Below, in pieces: positions 10,083 through 19,685 of a DNA stretch of 52,562 bases. The position numbers and the translations under genes are program-made. The notes under the pieces were generated by a model. That model had not been told where the DNA came from. It saw only the letters and a list, made by a program, of their open reading frames with translations, and did no database searches. Source of the DNA: Stramenopiles sp. TOSAG23-3 (taxonomy: Eukaryota; Sar); assembly GCA_900128585.1 (NCBI GenBank), contig LT642159.1, positions 1 through 52,562 of the forward strand. Direction: 5' to 3'. Each line of letters opens with the position of its first letter. The first letter of the stretch is position 1.

Positions 10083-10477
10083 CAAAAAGCGCAAGAGTGT
10101 GAGAGAGTGTTTTTTTTTTTAATTCATCATGTGGGATAGTTTAGACCCCACAAGACGCATAATATCGTTTGTACACAAGGTTTTCAAGATTACTCGCACC
10201 TCTACACGGCGTACTCTTCCTTCGTTCTTTTACTGATCTAATTGATATTTTACAAACCTAAAACATCTTAGAATGATAGTCAAGACTAAGTGACAAGAGG
10301 GTATATCGATTAGTAAAATCTCAGGAGCAGAGATAAGTTCGCAGTTCATGAAGGAATGTAAACCTAGAATGTCTAAATCTAGATTTCAGTTCGCAGTACA
10401 TTAATTTTATTACGAGTAAAATGCTTTAAACCTTGTTTTGGAAATCTTCAAATCTAAAACAGAGAGAGGTGGGCCTC
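10083..10477. other. Convergent intergenic region with a dispersed repeat copy
   Basis: Spacer between the 3' ends of CWC25 (+) and the Tudor-like gene (-). Most of its centre (about 10268-10410) is a copy of a dispersed repeat also found at 18.3, 38.5, 44.9 and 45.2 kb. No coding potential seen. Confidence 0.6.
10268..10410 (+). repeat. Dispersed repeat family, copy A
   Basis: Starts with GAATGATAGTCAAGACTAAG and contains ATCTCAGGAGCAGAGATAAG at 10318-10337. It is nearly identical over about 95 bases to the copy at 18270. A degenerate second unit (TTCGCAGTACAT near 10389) follows about 51 bases after the first (10338). It lies between two convergent genes. Confidence 0.85.
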
Positions 10478-11527
10478 TCAGTCTCGCCCACCGAAAATTA
10501 TATCTTTCAGACTTGGCGTCCCGCGTTGACGCTGCAGCCGATTCTTTGTTTCTCTCGTGTGTAGAAGCTTGTAGTTTTCTCGTAGGCTGTATACCCACGG
10601 TTGATATCGCTCAGCAGGCGTAGTAGTGCTGTCATGTTTGCATGCGTTTGGTCTATTCCCATATAGATTCTCTCGAAAAACATATTTTGAGTGTCCAGGC
10701 TTCTGTAGCCATACGAATCGTGATGCCTCTACCAAAGGCATTACCCACTGCTCAAAATTTTCTACCGTAGACTCGATGAGCCCATTGCTCATATCCCTGC
10801 ACGCGTAGTCAATCGTTACTTTGTCCCCTCTCATTGCCAAAATCTTTCCTGCGATCCACCTGTCGTCTAGAGTGTCTTGAAATTCAAATTCTATGTCTCC
10901 AAGAACTAGTGACCGAATGGGGCCAACGCAGTAATCATTTATCCTAAAACCAAACCCATCTAACTGAACTTGAGAATCATCCGACCACTTAAATAATCCT
11001 TCCTGGAACAATTCAACGATTTCGAACAATGTCTCTCCACTTGCCCATATGGGCAGCGACAGTGAGTAAAGGCAATCAAATTCGATCATTATTAGATCAT
11101 CAATAGCAGAAACCACTCTCGCGCGAATCCATGAGTCCGGGTCCAACCCCTGTACATCGAATTCGGTCCCTTTTGTCTGCAGCCTCTCTTTTACCTGTAA
11201 CGCAAAAAAGACATCTATGTGCGACGGAGTGTTCTTCATGTCTTCGGGAATTTCTATATCAAGAGGGTCTGCCTTTATAGCAAAATTTTCGACGTGCCCT
11301 TCGTCGTCCTCTTCGTCAGCAAACTCTGGAAGAAGCTGTTTCCTCATTTTTCGTTCGATTTCACTCTTTTCGTAATCCAAGCATTCTTTTGCATCAAGCC
11401 CTTGCGCAATTTCTTGCATGCATTGGGGGTGTTGGACGTAGTCTACCATTCCCATCGCAGAACAACACGAAAGAAGAAACCATGTTGCAAACAGATTCAT
11501 GAATGGCGTGCACCAATTCACCGACAT
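10478..11527 (-). CDS. Unrecognised protein with two Tudor/Agenet-like repeats
   Basis: 349 aa from the first ATG (11527). I do not recognise the family as a whole. Two segments look like small beta-barrel Tudor/Agenet units: DSWIRARVVSAIDDLIMIEF at 131-150 and DRWIAGKILAMRGDKVTIDY at 222-241. Both have the W-x-x-(A/G)-(R/K)-(V/I)-(V/L) strand, a turn, then an I/V-rich strand. An acidic stretch lies at 69-80 and a basic segment near the C-terminus (329-336). The first 24 residues include a hydrophobic, Cys/Phe-rich stretch that could act as a signal peptide or anchor, which would be unusual for a Tudor-like protein. A start at M25 or M27 would remove it. Function unknown; chromatin or RNA-tail reading is only a guess. 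Confidence 0.6.
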   Translation of the reverse strand: MSVNWCTPFMNLFATWFLLSCCSAMGMVDYVQHPQCMQEIAQGLDAKECLDYEKSEIERKMRKQLLPEFADEEDDEGHVENFAIKADPLDIEIPEDMKNTPSHIDVFFALQVKERLQTKGTEFDVQGLDPDSWIRARVVSAIDDLIMIEFDCLYSLSLPIWASGETLFEIVELFQEGLFKWSDDSQVQLDGFGFRINDYCVGPIRSLVLGDIEFEFQDTLDDRWIAGKILAMRGDKVTIDYACRDMSNGLIESTVENFEQWVMPLVEASRFVWLQKPGHSKYVFRENLYGNRPNACKHDSTTTPAERYQPWVYSLRENYKLLHTRETKNRLQRQRGTPSLKDIIFGGRD

Positions 11528-12070
11528 ATGCTGTCGTTGAACGTCCAAAAATTCTGCTGCAAACACGACGTCTCGGGCTGTTCTTTTACGTTTACGTCGT
11601 CTAAAATAATTGCGAAATCTGTATTACTGCACAAAATCACAATTGTCAAGTGCGAACATAATCGTATCAGTCGGTGATAATACAAGTGTAACAACGTTTT
11701 ATTGATTGGTTTTAGCATAGGGACTAATATATATTATCATATACGACTTTTTTGCTTCTTAAAACATAACGTTTTTTTTATGGCGGCTGCTGATGAGATT
11801 CTTCTCCACCACACCCGCAGCATCGCTGCTACTTATCAGTCTTGTACCGGTACCTGGTACTTACCTGTATAAATACCGTACGGTACCCCAGGTACAGGTA
11901 AAAACACGGTATTAATACCAGGTACCGTACCAGGTACAGAACCACAGGAAATCATTTTGCCTGTATCAACGATATTTGACGATTAGTGTTCAAAATAAGG
12001 TAAGGTACATGTACAAGGTATTACTTGTTTCAAAAGCAATTAAAATTAGTTTTTTTTTAATATCATTGAC
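11528..12070. other. Intergenic with GGTACC-rich palindromic block
   Basis: Lies upstream of the Tudor-like gene and downstream of the Gly-rich gene, so it should hold the promoter of the former. Between 11842 and 11940 the DNA is dense in GGTAC/GTACC motifs that are self-complementary and could fold into hairpins. Similar patches occur near 29320, 36455 and 47455. No gene seen. Confidence 0.5.
11842..11940. repeat. GGTACC-rich palindromic cluster
   Basis: Repeated ACCGGTACCTGGTAC, TACCGTACGGTACC and CCAGGTACCGTACCAGGTAC motifs. Most are inverted copies of one another, giving many alternative stem-loops. Confidence 0.7.
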
Positions 12071-13534
12071 TCATGACGGTTCGAACTTCATGCAATTTCC
12101 AGCGGTTACCATGCTGTTTCCTTGCCCGTTGTACACGGGGCAAGAGATCGGTTTATCGGTGCCCATGGGGCAGTATTGGGCCTCGGCGCAATCAGTACAG
12201 CTGTCTATCCGTATCTGAGCTTCCTGGTCCTGGTAAGAGCCCTGGTAGCACGCAACCTTATCCGAACCCGCTGGGCAATAATGCCCTGTTGGGCATGTCT
12301 TGCAGCCTGCTATGGAATTTTGAGACAGTATATCCCCATACTTCCCTTCGACGCAATCTGTGCAAGGCGTGTCCCCGGAGCCACTCCATTTCCCCCTCGG
12401 GCATGGGTAGGCGGGGGGCTCTATCACGATTAGCCCATTGCCAGCGCGAAGGACAATGCCGACCCCTCCGGCTGCCACGCCATCTACGTAACCCATCGCA
12501 TTTGAAGCCGGCGGCTCCTCAACCCCGTTCACACATTCAGCGCCGTATGTATACGCCCATGTATTTGATGTTGGTGTTGAAGATCCCCCACCCCCGCCGC
12601 CTGCTGGTGGTGCCCAGCCACCCCCGCCGCCTCCGTAGTACCCTGCACCACCCCCACCAGCATATTGAGACCCCAAACCACCCAAAAATTGCGATCCATC
12701 ACCACCAGACTTTGTACAACCTGATACATGAGTCCCTCCAGTGGATTGGCTAGCCCCATTGCCCATGCAAGTCCCGACGGTACCGTCAACGTCTTCGGCT
12801 ACTCCGCTGTTCCCATCGACTCTGCCACCACACCCACCTGTTGACCCAGCGTCTGCTCCCGCCCCGCCTCCCGCCCCGACTGACACCACTTCCACGTACT
12901 GCGCACTACTCCCGAGTACAATAGACTGAATTATAGCAGATCGCCCTCCCCCGGTGCCGCCACCTCCTGCATTTCCTCCGCCTCCACCATACGGAGAAGA
13001 AGGGTCTGTCGTGCCATGCATTCCGCCTCTCCCTACCACCAGCTTAAGAACTTCTCCGGCTGTCACTTGTAAGACCCCTTTTATGTACGCACCCGCCCCT
13101 CCATAGACGTTTGTGTTCATCCACTTGGACCCACCGCCGCCAGCCCCCCATAAATGCATGGTCACCTGCGAAACACCTACTGGAACCGAGTAATACTGCT
13201 CTTCTCCAGAGTATTGGTAAACTATTGGGGGGTTGACGCTGGGACAGGACGTGCTCGTCTTTGTCGAAAGAGAGTAGGCTCCAGCAGTCTGAATGCTACA
13301 CTCTTTGAAAAAAACGCATTCGTCAGCTTTCCAACCACTGGCCACGCAATAGGGATGTATGAGGCATGCATAAATACACTCAGCCTCCGTCCTTCCGTTG
13401 AGGTAACTGTCCGTGAAAATCTCCGTGGTGTCGCAAGTTTTACTCGAAATCGCAGTGTCGGTGCAGTAGTCACTTCCTGAAACAGACAACAACTGCAATA
13501 CCGAAAGGAGAAGGCCGTGCCAGAAAAACTTCAT
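12071..13534 (-). CDS. Secreted Gly-rich protein with C-terminal Cys-rich repeats
   Basis: 487 aa from the ATG at 13534, which starts a convincing signal peptide (MKFFWHGLLLSVLQLLSVSG). A Cys-containing region of about 100 aa follows, with a PAN/apple-like pattern (YLNGRTEAECIYACLIHPYC). Next comes a large glycine-rich domain (GAGGGG, GGGGGNAGGGG and similar, roughly 130-370) with the layout of Gly-rich receptor-ectodomain modules. The C-terminus has ephrin-receptor/GCC2_GCC3-like Cys motifs (CPRGKWSGSGDTPCTDC, CPTGHYCPAGS, AQYCPMGTD). No transmembrane segment or anchor is evident, so it is probably secreted as a cell-surface or matrix protein. The exact role is unknown. The upstream GTG at 13591 is rejected as a start because it would bury the signal peptide. 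Confidence 0.8.
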   Translation of the reverse strand: MKFFWHGLLLSVLQLLSVSGSDYCTDTAISSKTCDTTEIFTDSYLNGRTEAECIYACLIHPYCVASGWKADECVFFKECSIQTAGAYSLSTKTSTSCPSVNPPIVYQYSGEEQYYSVPVGVSQVTMHLWGAGGGGSKWMNTNVYGGAGAYIKGVLQVTAGEVLKLVVGRGGMHGTTDPSSPYGGGGGNAGGGGTGGGRSAIIQSIVLGSSAQYVEVVSVGAGGGAGADAGSTGGCGGRVDGNSGVAEDVDGTVGTCMGNGASQSTGGTHVSGCTKSGGDGSQFLGGLGSQYAGGGGAGYYGGGGGGWAPPAGGGGGGSSTPTSNTWAYTYGAECVNGVEEPPASNAMGYVDGVAAGGVGIVLRAGNGLIVIEPPAYPCPRGKWSGSGDTPCTDCVEGKYGDILSQNSIAGCKTCPTGHYCPAGSDKVACYQGSYQDQEAQIRIDSCTDCAEAQYCPMGTDKPISCPVYNGQGNSMVTAGNCMKFEPS

Positions 13535-14383
13535 TGCTTCGCTTCTTAAACAGTAGAAAAAGCTAGGGAGTAAGAGAAGTTGAAGCTGCACTCCGGAATT
13601 ATTTAGTTAACCATCCCATTTTAAACTATCTTTCTCGCTTCAGAAACATCTACTCCAGGGTGTTGATTAGCCATTTGTCAAAACTACATGTAGTTTATTA
13701 TAATTCCTTGGTGGTTTAATAATAATAATAATAACGGTGGTGTATTTCACCTGGTGAACTGGTGAAGAAGAAATTTCCATTCAGTTTTTCCAGTATAAAA
13801 GTTTTTAATATACTAAATGTTATACTTATAATTCTTTTATACATTGTACAGCATCATTGTTACTATGAGACCAATAAAACTCAGTCTTTCGGATGATCCC
13901 TGCTCTGCTGGAAAAGGCTCTATTATTAATATCTCTGCTTGGACTGCTGCTGAGCTCTGAATGAGAATGAAGAAGAAGGATTGATTTTATTTTATTATTT
14001 TTTTCTTTTTTTAGAAGAAGAAGAAGAGAGGAAGAAGAAGAAATAAAATTTTGATGTGAGCTGATGGTTTTGAATTACTGTACTACTATTATTTTTGTAT
14101 TTTATTTTTATTTTATCATCATTTTTCTTCTTTTTTTTTTTAAATTAATAAATACTGTATTATATTTTAATACCCTTACATTCATTCATGTACCATTCTT
14201 TCCTAATTGCCAACCATGAATTACCAACGAAAATAAGTTTTTGTTAATTTTCTGGGCTGTCTAGCGTTGTATTTCCTGAGGAAGCTTTTGTTTGTGTTGG
14301 CGTTGGTTTCTTGTGTGTGTGTGTGTGTGTGTGTGCACTTGGTACCCGGCTCTGTTTCTTTCTTGTGCAACACGACAACAGAT
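13535..14383. other. Divergent intergenic with microsatellites
   Basis: Spacer upstream of both the Gly-rich gene and TAF2. It holds a GAA/GAG purine tract (14012-14044), AT-rich DNA and a TG dinucleotide repeat (14312-14335) close to the TAF2 start. The TAF2 frame is open through the TG repeat back to 14267 but without an ATG, so I treat this part as 5' UTR. Confidence 0.5.
14312..14335. repeat. TG dinucleotide microsatellite
   Basis: About 12 TG copies, 50 bases upstream of the chosen TAF2 ATG. Length variation here would not disturb the protein if the ATG at 14384 is the true start. Confidence 0.95.
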
Positions 14384-17300
14384 ATGGACGGCTGGGTATG
14401 CGTTCATACGGACGTACATTTAAGTGTCCCCAACCTGAACGAGGGTGCTTGTGTACAAGGTGTCTCAACGCTTACCTTTGTTTTTCCCGCTGCAGAAAAC
14501 TATGCGGACGAGAAGATATTCCGCATCCACTGCAAGCAGTGCAAGGTGTTGAAGACGTATGTCAACGACCAAGTGCAGGTGCATCAGCACCGGGACTACT
14601 TGGGCAACCCGTCCGTCCCGATAGTTCCCAACAGTGATAATTTCACTGACTTGGATGCTTTCGATGTTAGATATCGAGAGAAAGCTAGCGCTGCAGAGCA
14701 GGGCGAGTTGTCCGTCTCTCTACCTGAAAATGTACTTGCACAACTTGAGGCAGAAAGTAGGACGGCGGAAGTTATGATCAAGGTCGCCGTCCACTTTCAG
14801 TTTGAGGTTCAAAGGCAATCGTCTGGTTTGTATTCCGGCTATCCCAGGTCAGGAAAAGCGGGAAACGGCACGAGGGCGCCAGATGCTTACTCCAGTTACG
14901 ATGGGCCGTTCTGGTCAAATGGTGATCGCCCATTGCACATTTTTACGTTCAACGAACCGTTGTGTGCTGGCACAGTCCTTGGGGGGGCGTCCGGAATCCG
15001 AACATGGCTGCCGAGCATTGATCTGTTGGACTCGCGATGCACGTACAACATTACAATACAAGCCGGAAACGGTTTGGTGCCGGTGTGCTCTGGGAATTTA
15101 GTGAATAAACGTTCCGTCAAAAACGGGAAGACGGTAATCAACACGTTTGAGTTCAAAATTGCAGACCCAATTCCGCCGCATGCGGTGGGCCTAGCGATCG
15201 GCGAATTCGTCGTCGTTGCAGACAAGTTCTACCCGTCACGAGTCACCTATTTTGCCCCGAACTGGGGCGTTGACGAAACAACGGCATGCATCCAGAACTG
15301 CACAAAGTATGTCGCTAAAGCGATTCACTTTTTTGAGGAAATATTCGATTGCCAGATACCAATGGGGTGCCACAATGTAGTTTTTGTGAATGACCCACCA
15401 ACGTCACGTCCACTGGTCGGGTCCCACAGCGCGTCCATGACCGTGCTGTCCAGGGATTGCTTGCTCCCAAAGAGCGTAAGAAGCAGCAAACTGATCAATT
15501 TTGTCGATCTTGCTGCCGAGCTAGCGATGGGCGTTGTTTGGAACTGGTTCGGGGTATTGGCCAATGTGAAGCACTGGCAAGACTCCTGGCTGTCTATTGG
15601 ATTAGCAAACTACATGGTAGACCTGTTCATCAAGGACGAATTTGGTGAGGACTTGTACAGGGTGCGTTTGAACGAAAAAATGGAAAGGGTACGAGACGCC
15701 GCGAAGCGCCGCTCGCTGCGTTCCCTCATCGCGAAAAACAACGAAGAAATATTCGAGTTGGGGCCCAGGCACTCTTCGTCCCCGTTTGCTTCTCGCGCAT
15801 CCATGACAATTCATGCCGTGGTTGTCCGGTTGAACTTGGCGGGCCACGTATCATTCTTGTCGCTGCTGAGGCAGTGGCTAAAAGATACGACCGCCAATCG
15901 GCGTGAATCCCACTTAGATTTGTATGGTACCTTTAAGGCCGACCCGGAAGTTAGGCAGAGAATCGCGTTGCCACCTTCCAGCAAGACAGGGGCGGGTGGC
16001 GCGGAAGCGAGTGGCAGCAAGCCGCTAGCAGCGGGAAAGCTCCAGCCTGACGTGTGCGACAGCAGCATACCCTTCATCCGGAAATTAGCGTTCTTAAGTG
16101 GGTGCCAACGGGTGCTTGACGATGCCTTTATTCGCCATTGGCTGCAGAAAAACTCCATTCCTATGTTCACCGCTGATTTTGCGTACTACGACAGCAAAAA
16201 AGCCAACCAGGTCGAACTGGCCATAACCCAAGCTGCGGGAACGAATTTTGAGGGCGACATGGTTGTCAGCATACACCAGGGCGTCGATTTGGTAGACTTG
16301 CACTCGATCGGTATCTACTCTGGCGTTGCAGAGGCAACGCAGAAAATAGACTGCAAGAAGAAAGACCGGACCAAGCGGCAGGGATTGCACGTGCGCTTTA
16401 TTGAGTTTGATCCCAAGATGCAACTCATCCACGACATTAAAGAGTTGAAGACTCCCCCGGCCATCACCAAGGTGCAGTTTTATGGTGAAATGCTGATGAA
16501 CACAAAAGGGAAAAACGATGGGGACCTGGCCCTGCAATACCGGGCGATTAAAAACTTAGCAGCCCTGCCAAGCAGCAACGCGGGAGTTTTGCTGCCGGAC
16601 ATCAAGGCGTGTGAATTTCTTTTAATGTCCTTGGACCCCAACGGTAAATACTCGAACGATGTAAAAGAACGCGCGGTAGAAGCGGTGGCCGAGTGGCAAA
16701 ACCTCCATACTCCGAACACGTATGCTGCGAGCAACAGAGGAGACTGTGGGGGTCTGACGCATGCCAAGCTATGGCCCAGCAACAATCCAGCAAAAAAGGG
16801 GAGCAATGGGAAGGCCACGGGGGGGCGTGGCCCGGGGAGGGGTGGAAAAGGCAAGAACGCGGCAAAAAACAAAGGCGAGTTCGTTGCCCCGAAGCCCGTC
16901 ACCAGTGCCCCCGAAGCCCGTCCTGTTGATGGGTGGTACGGGTTGCACGCGCTGATTGCCGCCTTTAGGGCGTATTTTTGGTACTATGACGCTTCTACAA
17001 GATCGTACGAGATTTTACCGAATGATACGACGTTATTGAAACGTTCCAATTCGCTACGGAACAAATTTATCGAGAGCCTTTCAAAGATTCGCGACAGCGA
17101 AGGATGCCCGCCCCCAACACTGTACAAATTCTTTTCTAGCTTGCTGAAACACAACATAGATGCGCCCACCAGCGGAGACGAAGTCAATGTGACTTACATC
17201 GCTTCTTTGCTGCGGGCGTTGGGGAAAGTCTCCAAGGAAAAGCTGGAAGTTAAGAAGACCCTCGATGTTTACCAGCAGTACATAAACTACCAAGCTGTCC

Positions 17301-18241
17301 TTCCATGCCCATATCGAAGTGTTCTCGTTGCTTGCATTCGAGGAATCGCGGACATGGAAAGTTGCGGTGCAAAGCCGGCCTCGTTTGAGTTTCATTCGTA
17401 CGCCATGTTCTCTCCCTCGTCACGTGTTCGCCAGGCGGCATACGAGTCAATCATGCGGGTGTACTTGATTGGGAATCATGGTGATGGTTTTCAGACCGTA
17501 GGGTGGCTGGTTGAAAGATTGTCTCCGACGAGCGACATGTTCGAGGCCTCCGCCAGTTCGAGGCGCGTTGTCGTAGACATTTTGCTGAAAATTATCAACG
17601 GTGGAATTGCTGACTCAGCGTTCAAGGAAATTCTTCTGTCAGACAGTGAAATTCTGCACAATGGGGAAAAAAAAGGGCTGAAGAAGGCATTTGTTGAAAA
17701 GTTGTGGGAGTGCCTGAACCAAGTTTCGTGTTACGATTGGTACGTGCGGGAAAAGATGTATTCTGCATACAAGGCGCTCTTCTCTTACAAAACCCCAGAA
17801 CCGTTCGAAGGCGTTGACGACGAGAGGGAAGACGATGACTGGGCAGATCCTTTGAAACCCCCCTCGAAGTGGTCGAAACAGACGTCGCAATCAACCAGGT
17901 ACAAGAGTCGATGCCTTATGTCCAGGATCCAGCCCATGAAATCCCCGCGCGTGGTTGGCAAAGAATATGGCACGCCGCTGGTTTCGCCACGGGCTGCACC
18001 TCGTGGGACTAGTGCCGAGTTGCCGGCGTTTGGGCTAGGGGAGGCGGCCTCGCAGTCGACCTTAGGTACCAATAGAAATGGGCACGCTGGCTCAAGTATT
18101 TTGCAAAGTACCAGCAGCCCTCGTACAGGTGGTCTGTTTGGACTGTCAAATGGTAGCAGTAAGCCTGTGGCGTCACCGAATGCAAAGACCGGCACTAAAT
18201 TAAAACTTCGAATCAACTTCAAACGCAAGCGCGAAGAGTGA
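14384..18241 (+). CDS. TAF2: Transcription initiation factor TFIID subunit 2 (TAF2)
   Basis: TFIID subunit that contacts core-promoter DNA near the initiator. 1285 aa from the first ATG. The N-terminal half has the M1-aminopeptidase fold: beta-sandwich with the family's K-Q-C patch (HCKQCKVLKTYVNDQ), a TAF2-type block THFxxP-like (YFAPNWGVDE), and the pseudo-catalytic helix around 375-400 (AELAMGVVWNWFGVLANVKH). The HExxH zinc site of true peptidases is absent, as expected for TAF2. The C-terminal half is HEAT-like (LQYRAIKNLAALPSSNA; YRSVLVACIRGIADME). A Gly/Lys-rich insertion at about 795-830 and a Ser/Pro-rich, basic tail (ending KLKLRINFKRKREE) look disordered and are not typical. Nuclear. 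The initiator choice is supported because family homology begins within ten residues of it. Confidence 0.9.
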   Translation: MDGWVCVHTDVHLSVPNLNEGACVQGVSTLTFVFPAAENYADEKIFRIHCKQCKVLKTYVNDQVQVHQHRDYLGNPSVPIVPNSDNFTDLDAFDVRYREKASAAEQGELSVSLPENVLAQLEAESRTAEVMIKVAVHFQFEVQRQSSGLYSGYPRSGKAGNGTRAPDAYSSYDGPFWSNGDRPLHIFTFNEPLCAGTVLGGASGIRTWLPSIDLLDSRCTYNITIQAGNGLVPVCSGNLVNKRSVKNGKTVINTFEFKIADPIPPHAVGLAIGEFVVVADKFYPSRVTYFAPNWGVDETTACIQNCTKYVAKAIHFFEEIFDCQIPMGCHNVVFVNDPPTSRPLVGSHSASMTVLSRDCLLPKSVRSSKLINFVDLAAELAMGVVWNWFGVLANVKHWQDSWLSIGLANYMVDLFIKDEFGEDLYRVRLNEKMERVRDAAKRRSLRSLIAKNNEEIFELGPRHSSSPFASRASMTIHAVVVRLNLAGHVSFLSLLRQWLKDTTANRRESHLDLYGTFKADPEVRQRIALPPSSKTGAGGAEASGSKPLAAGKLQPDVCDSSIPFIRKLAFLSGCQRVLDDAFIRHWLQKNSIPMFTADFAYYDSKKANQVELAITQAAGTNFEGDMVVSIHQGVDLVDLHSIGIYSGVAEATQKIDCKKKDRTKRQGLHVRFIEFDPKMQLIHDIKELKTPPAITKVQFYGEMLMNTKGKNDGDLALQYRAIKNLAALPSSNAGVLLPDIKACEFLLMSLDPNGKYSNDVKERAVEAVAEWQNLHTPNTYAASNRGDCGGLTHAKLWPSNNPAKKGSNGKATGGRGPGRGGKGKNAAKNKGEFVAPKPVTSAPEARPVDGWYGLHALIAAFRAYFWYYDASTRSYEILPNDTTLLKRSNSLRNKFIESLSKIRDSEGCPPPTLYKFFSSLLKHNIDAPTSGDEVNVTYIASLLRALGKVSKEKLEVKKTLDVYQQYINYQAVLPCPYRSVLVACIRGIADMESCGAKPASFEFHSYAMFSPSSRVRQAAYESIMRVYLIGNHGDGFQTVGWLVERLSPTSDMFEASASSRRVVVDILLKIINGGIADSAFKEILLSDSEILHNGEKKGLKKAFVEKLWECLNQVSCYDWYVREKMYSAYKALFSYKTPEPFEGVDDEREDDDWADPLKPPSKWSKQTSQSTRYKSRCLMSRIQPMKSPRVVGKEYGTPLVSPRAAPRGTSAELPAFGLGEAASQSTLGTNRNGHAGSSILQSTSSPRTGGLFGLSNGSSKPVASPNAKTGTKLKLRINFKRKREE

Positions 18242-18269
18242 TAGAAGAATTTGTTTTAAAATGCGTATT

Positions 18270-18460
18270 GATAGAATGATAGTCAAAACTAAGTGACACG
18301 GGTATATTGATCAGTAAAATCTCAGGAGCAGAGATAAGTTCGCAGTATATGAAGGAACGTAAACCTCAAATGGACAAAAGGAGCAGATTCACTTTCGCGG
18401 TACATGAAGAAGATAAATTTTTAATTACTTAAATAACAGCCATTATTTCGTTTTTAATTT
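18270..18460 (+). repeat. Dispersed repeat family, copy B (most complete)
   Basis: Contains two related units: GGAGCAGAGATAAGTTCGCA at 18325 and GGAGCAGATTCACTTTCGCG at 18380, offset by 55 bases and each followed by a GTAYATGAAG motif. It ends with TTAATTACTTAAATAACAGCC and an AT-rich tail. It begins 29 bases after the TAF2 stop. Confidence 0.88.
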
Positions 18461-18560
18461 AGATAAACCGAATTAAGAATTAGTTTTATTCAGCAAGAGA
18501 AGGAATTAATTGTAGGACGAACCGGTTGACTGGGATGACAGTCATCTCAAGTATGGGGAA

Positions 18561-18790
18561 TAAATAACAGCCAAATTTTTTGTTTTTAATTATTAATTGT
18601 TTATTAACCTTCTTTTTTTTTTAATCGTATTAAAACATAGTAGTAGTATTAATAGTCTACGAGGACTAATTTGTTTTTTAATTGTTTTTAACAGCCGCCA
18701 ATTTTCTTGTTTTTAATAAAGAATTAAATAGACTATAATAGTCGTCTAACAACAAGCCAATTTTTCTTGTTTTTTTTTTTTTAACGAGGA
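18561..18790 (+). repeat. Short AACAGCC...TTCTTGTTTTT motif cluster
   Basis: Three variants of the motif AACAGCCAATTTTCTTG followed by TTTTTAAT, near 18566, 18690 and 18752. It matches the tail of the dispersed repeat and recurs alone elsewhere (23803, 24050, 31864, 31900, 45087). Confidence 0.7.
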
Positions 18791-19685
18791 GGACTTTTAT
18801 TAATAGTATTTTAGCTCGTATTAATAAAAGCGGCGCACACGAATCATCATGTATTTTACTCAATTTTACAACTTTTATATTGTATATGGACACAGCATTG
18901 ATCACAGAGAGAGACGAAATATTGCAGATGCAAGTATCTTTGGCGCGGAATTGAAAACAGGCACACGACTTTGTGTTAACTATTTGAAACACAGAGATCT
19001 TTACGAAAAAAAGATAATTTTTACAATTTTAAACAGTCAAACGTCCTTTCAGATACCTAAAATTTTGGCTCCACCGCCCATTTTTTCCGAACACACAAAA
19101 AAATAAGCGATCGTTCGAGTGGCGTTTGGTCCAAATCGCCCATTTCATACAAAATTGTCCCTAGGAACCACATTTCCAAGTCAATTGAAGGCAAACAATT
19201 CATAAGCGTTCGTTGAAGGCCGGACACCGCGCGAGGAACAATCGCCTAATCTAAACTTATGGAGATAGACGTCCCCCTTCCTTTCTTTTGTCGTTTTCTG
19301 TCAGAATGCTTCCATACTTTGAAAATCGAGTCGGATTTTTTTTCGCGCCAAGGACACTGAACACTTTTTTAAACAGGTGTCTATCATTGCAGTTTACTTA
19401 AAGGAAAACAGCGACGGTCGTCTTTTTATTTTTTAACAAAAATGGTCATAAATACAGGAAATTAGAATGGGTGGTCCTTGTAAAAAAGAAGAAGAAAAAG
19501 ATTTAATTTTTCTTATTTTTTTCGGTGGTGTGATAGTGTTAAAATGAAATGTAAAAAAAAAAAAGAATCTAAAAAAATAGTTCCGCACAAGGGGTTCAAA
19601 CTTCGTCGGAACAGATTTCTGTACCTGCGTGTTTGGTGCTTATAAAATTATCGACACAAGAGTTTTCCGGGACCAAAAAAGTGAA

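Larger units (their letters stand above)
18242..19685. other. Long intergenic region with repeats and an unassigned complex island
   Basis: About 1.4 kb between TAF2 and the RWDD2-like gene. It starts with dispersed-repeat copy B (18270-18460), followed by several AACAGCCAATTTTCTTG-type motifs in AT-rich DNA up to 18785. From about 18838 to 19430 the sequence becomes non-repetitive and less AT-rich, yet holds only one short open frame (85 codons at 18849-19106) that resembles no known protein. It could hide a noncoding RNA or a gene relic. Confidence 0.5.

Noticed and set aside
14267-14383. N-terminal extension of TAF2 beginning with TTG and running through the TG repeat
   Set aside because: No ATG, Cys-Val repeat from a microsatellite, and TAF2 homology begins at the ATG at 14384.
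18849-19106. 85-codon open frame in the spacer before the RWDD2-like gene
   Set aside because: ATG start, but no recognisable motif and biased Tyr/Phe/Ile composition; kept only as part of an unassigned island.
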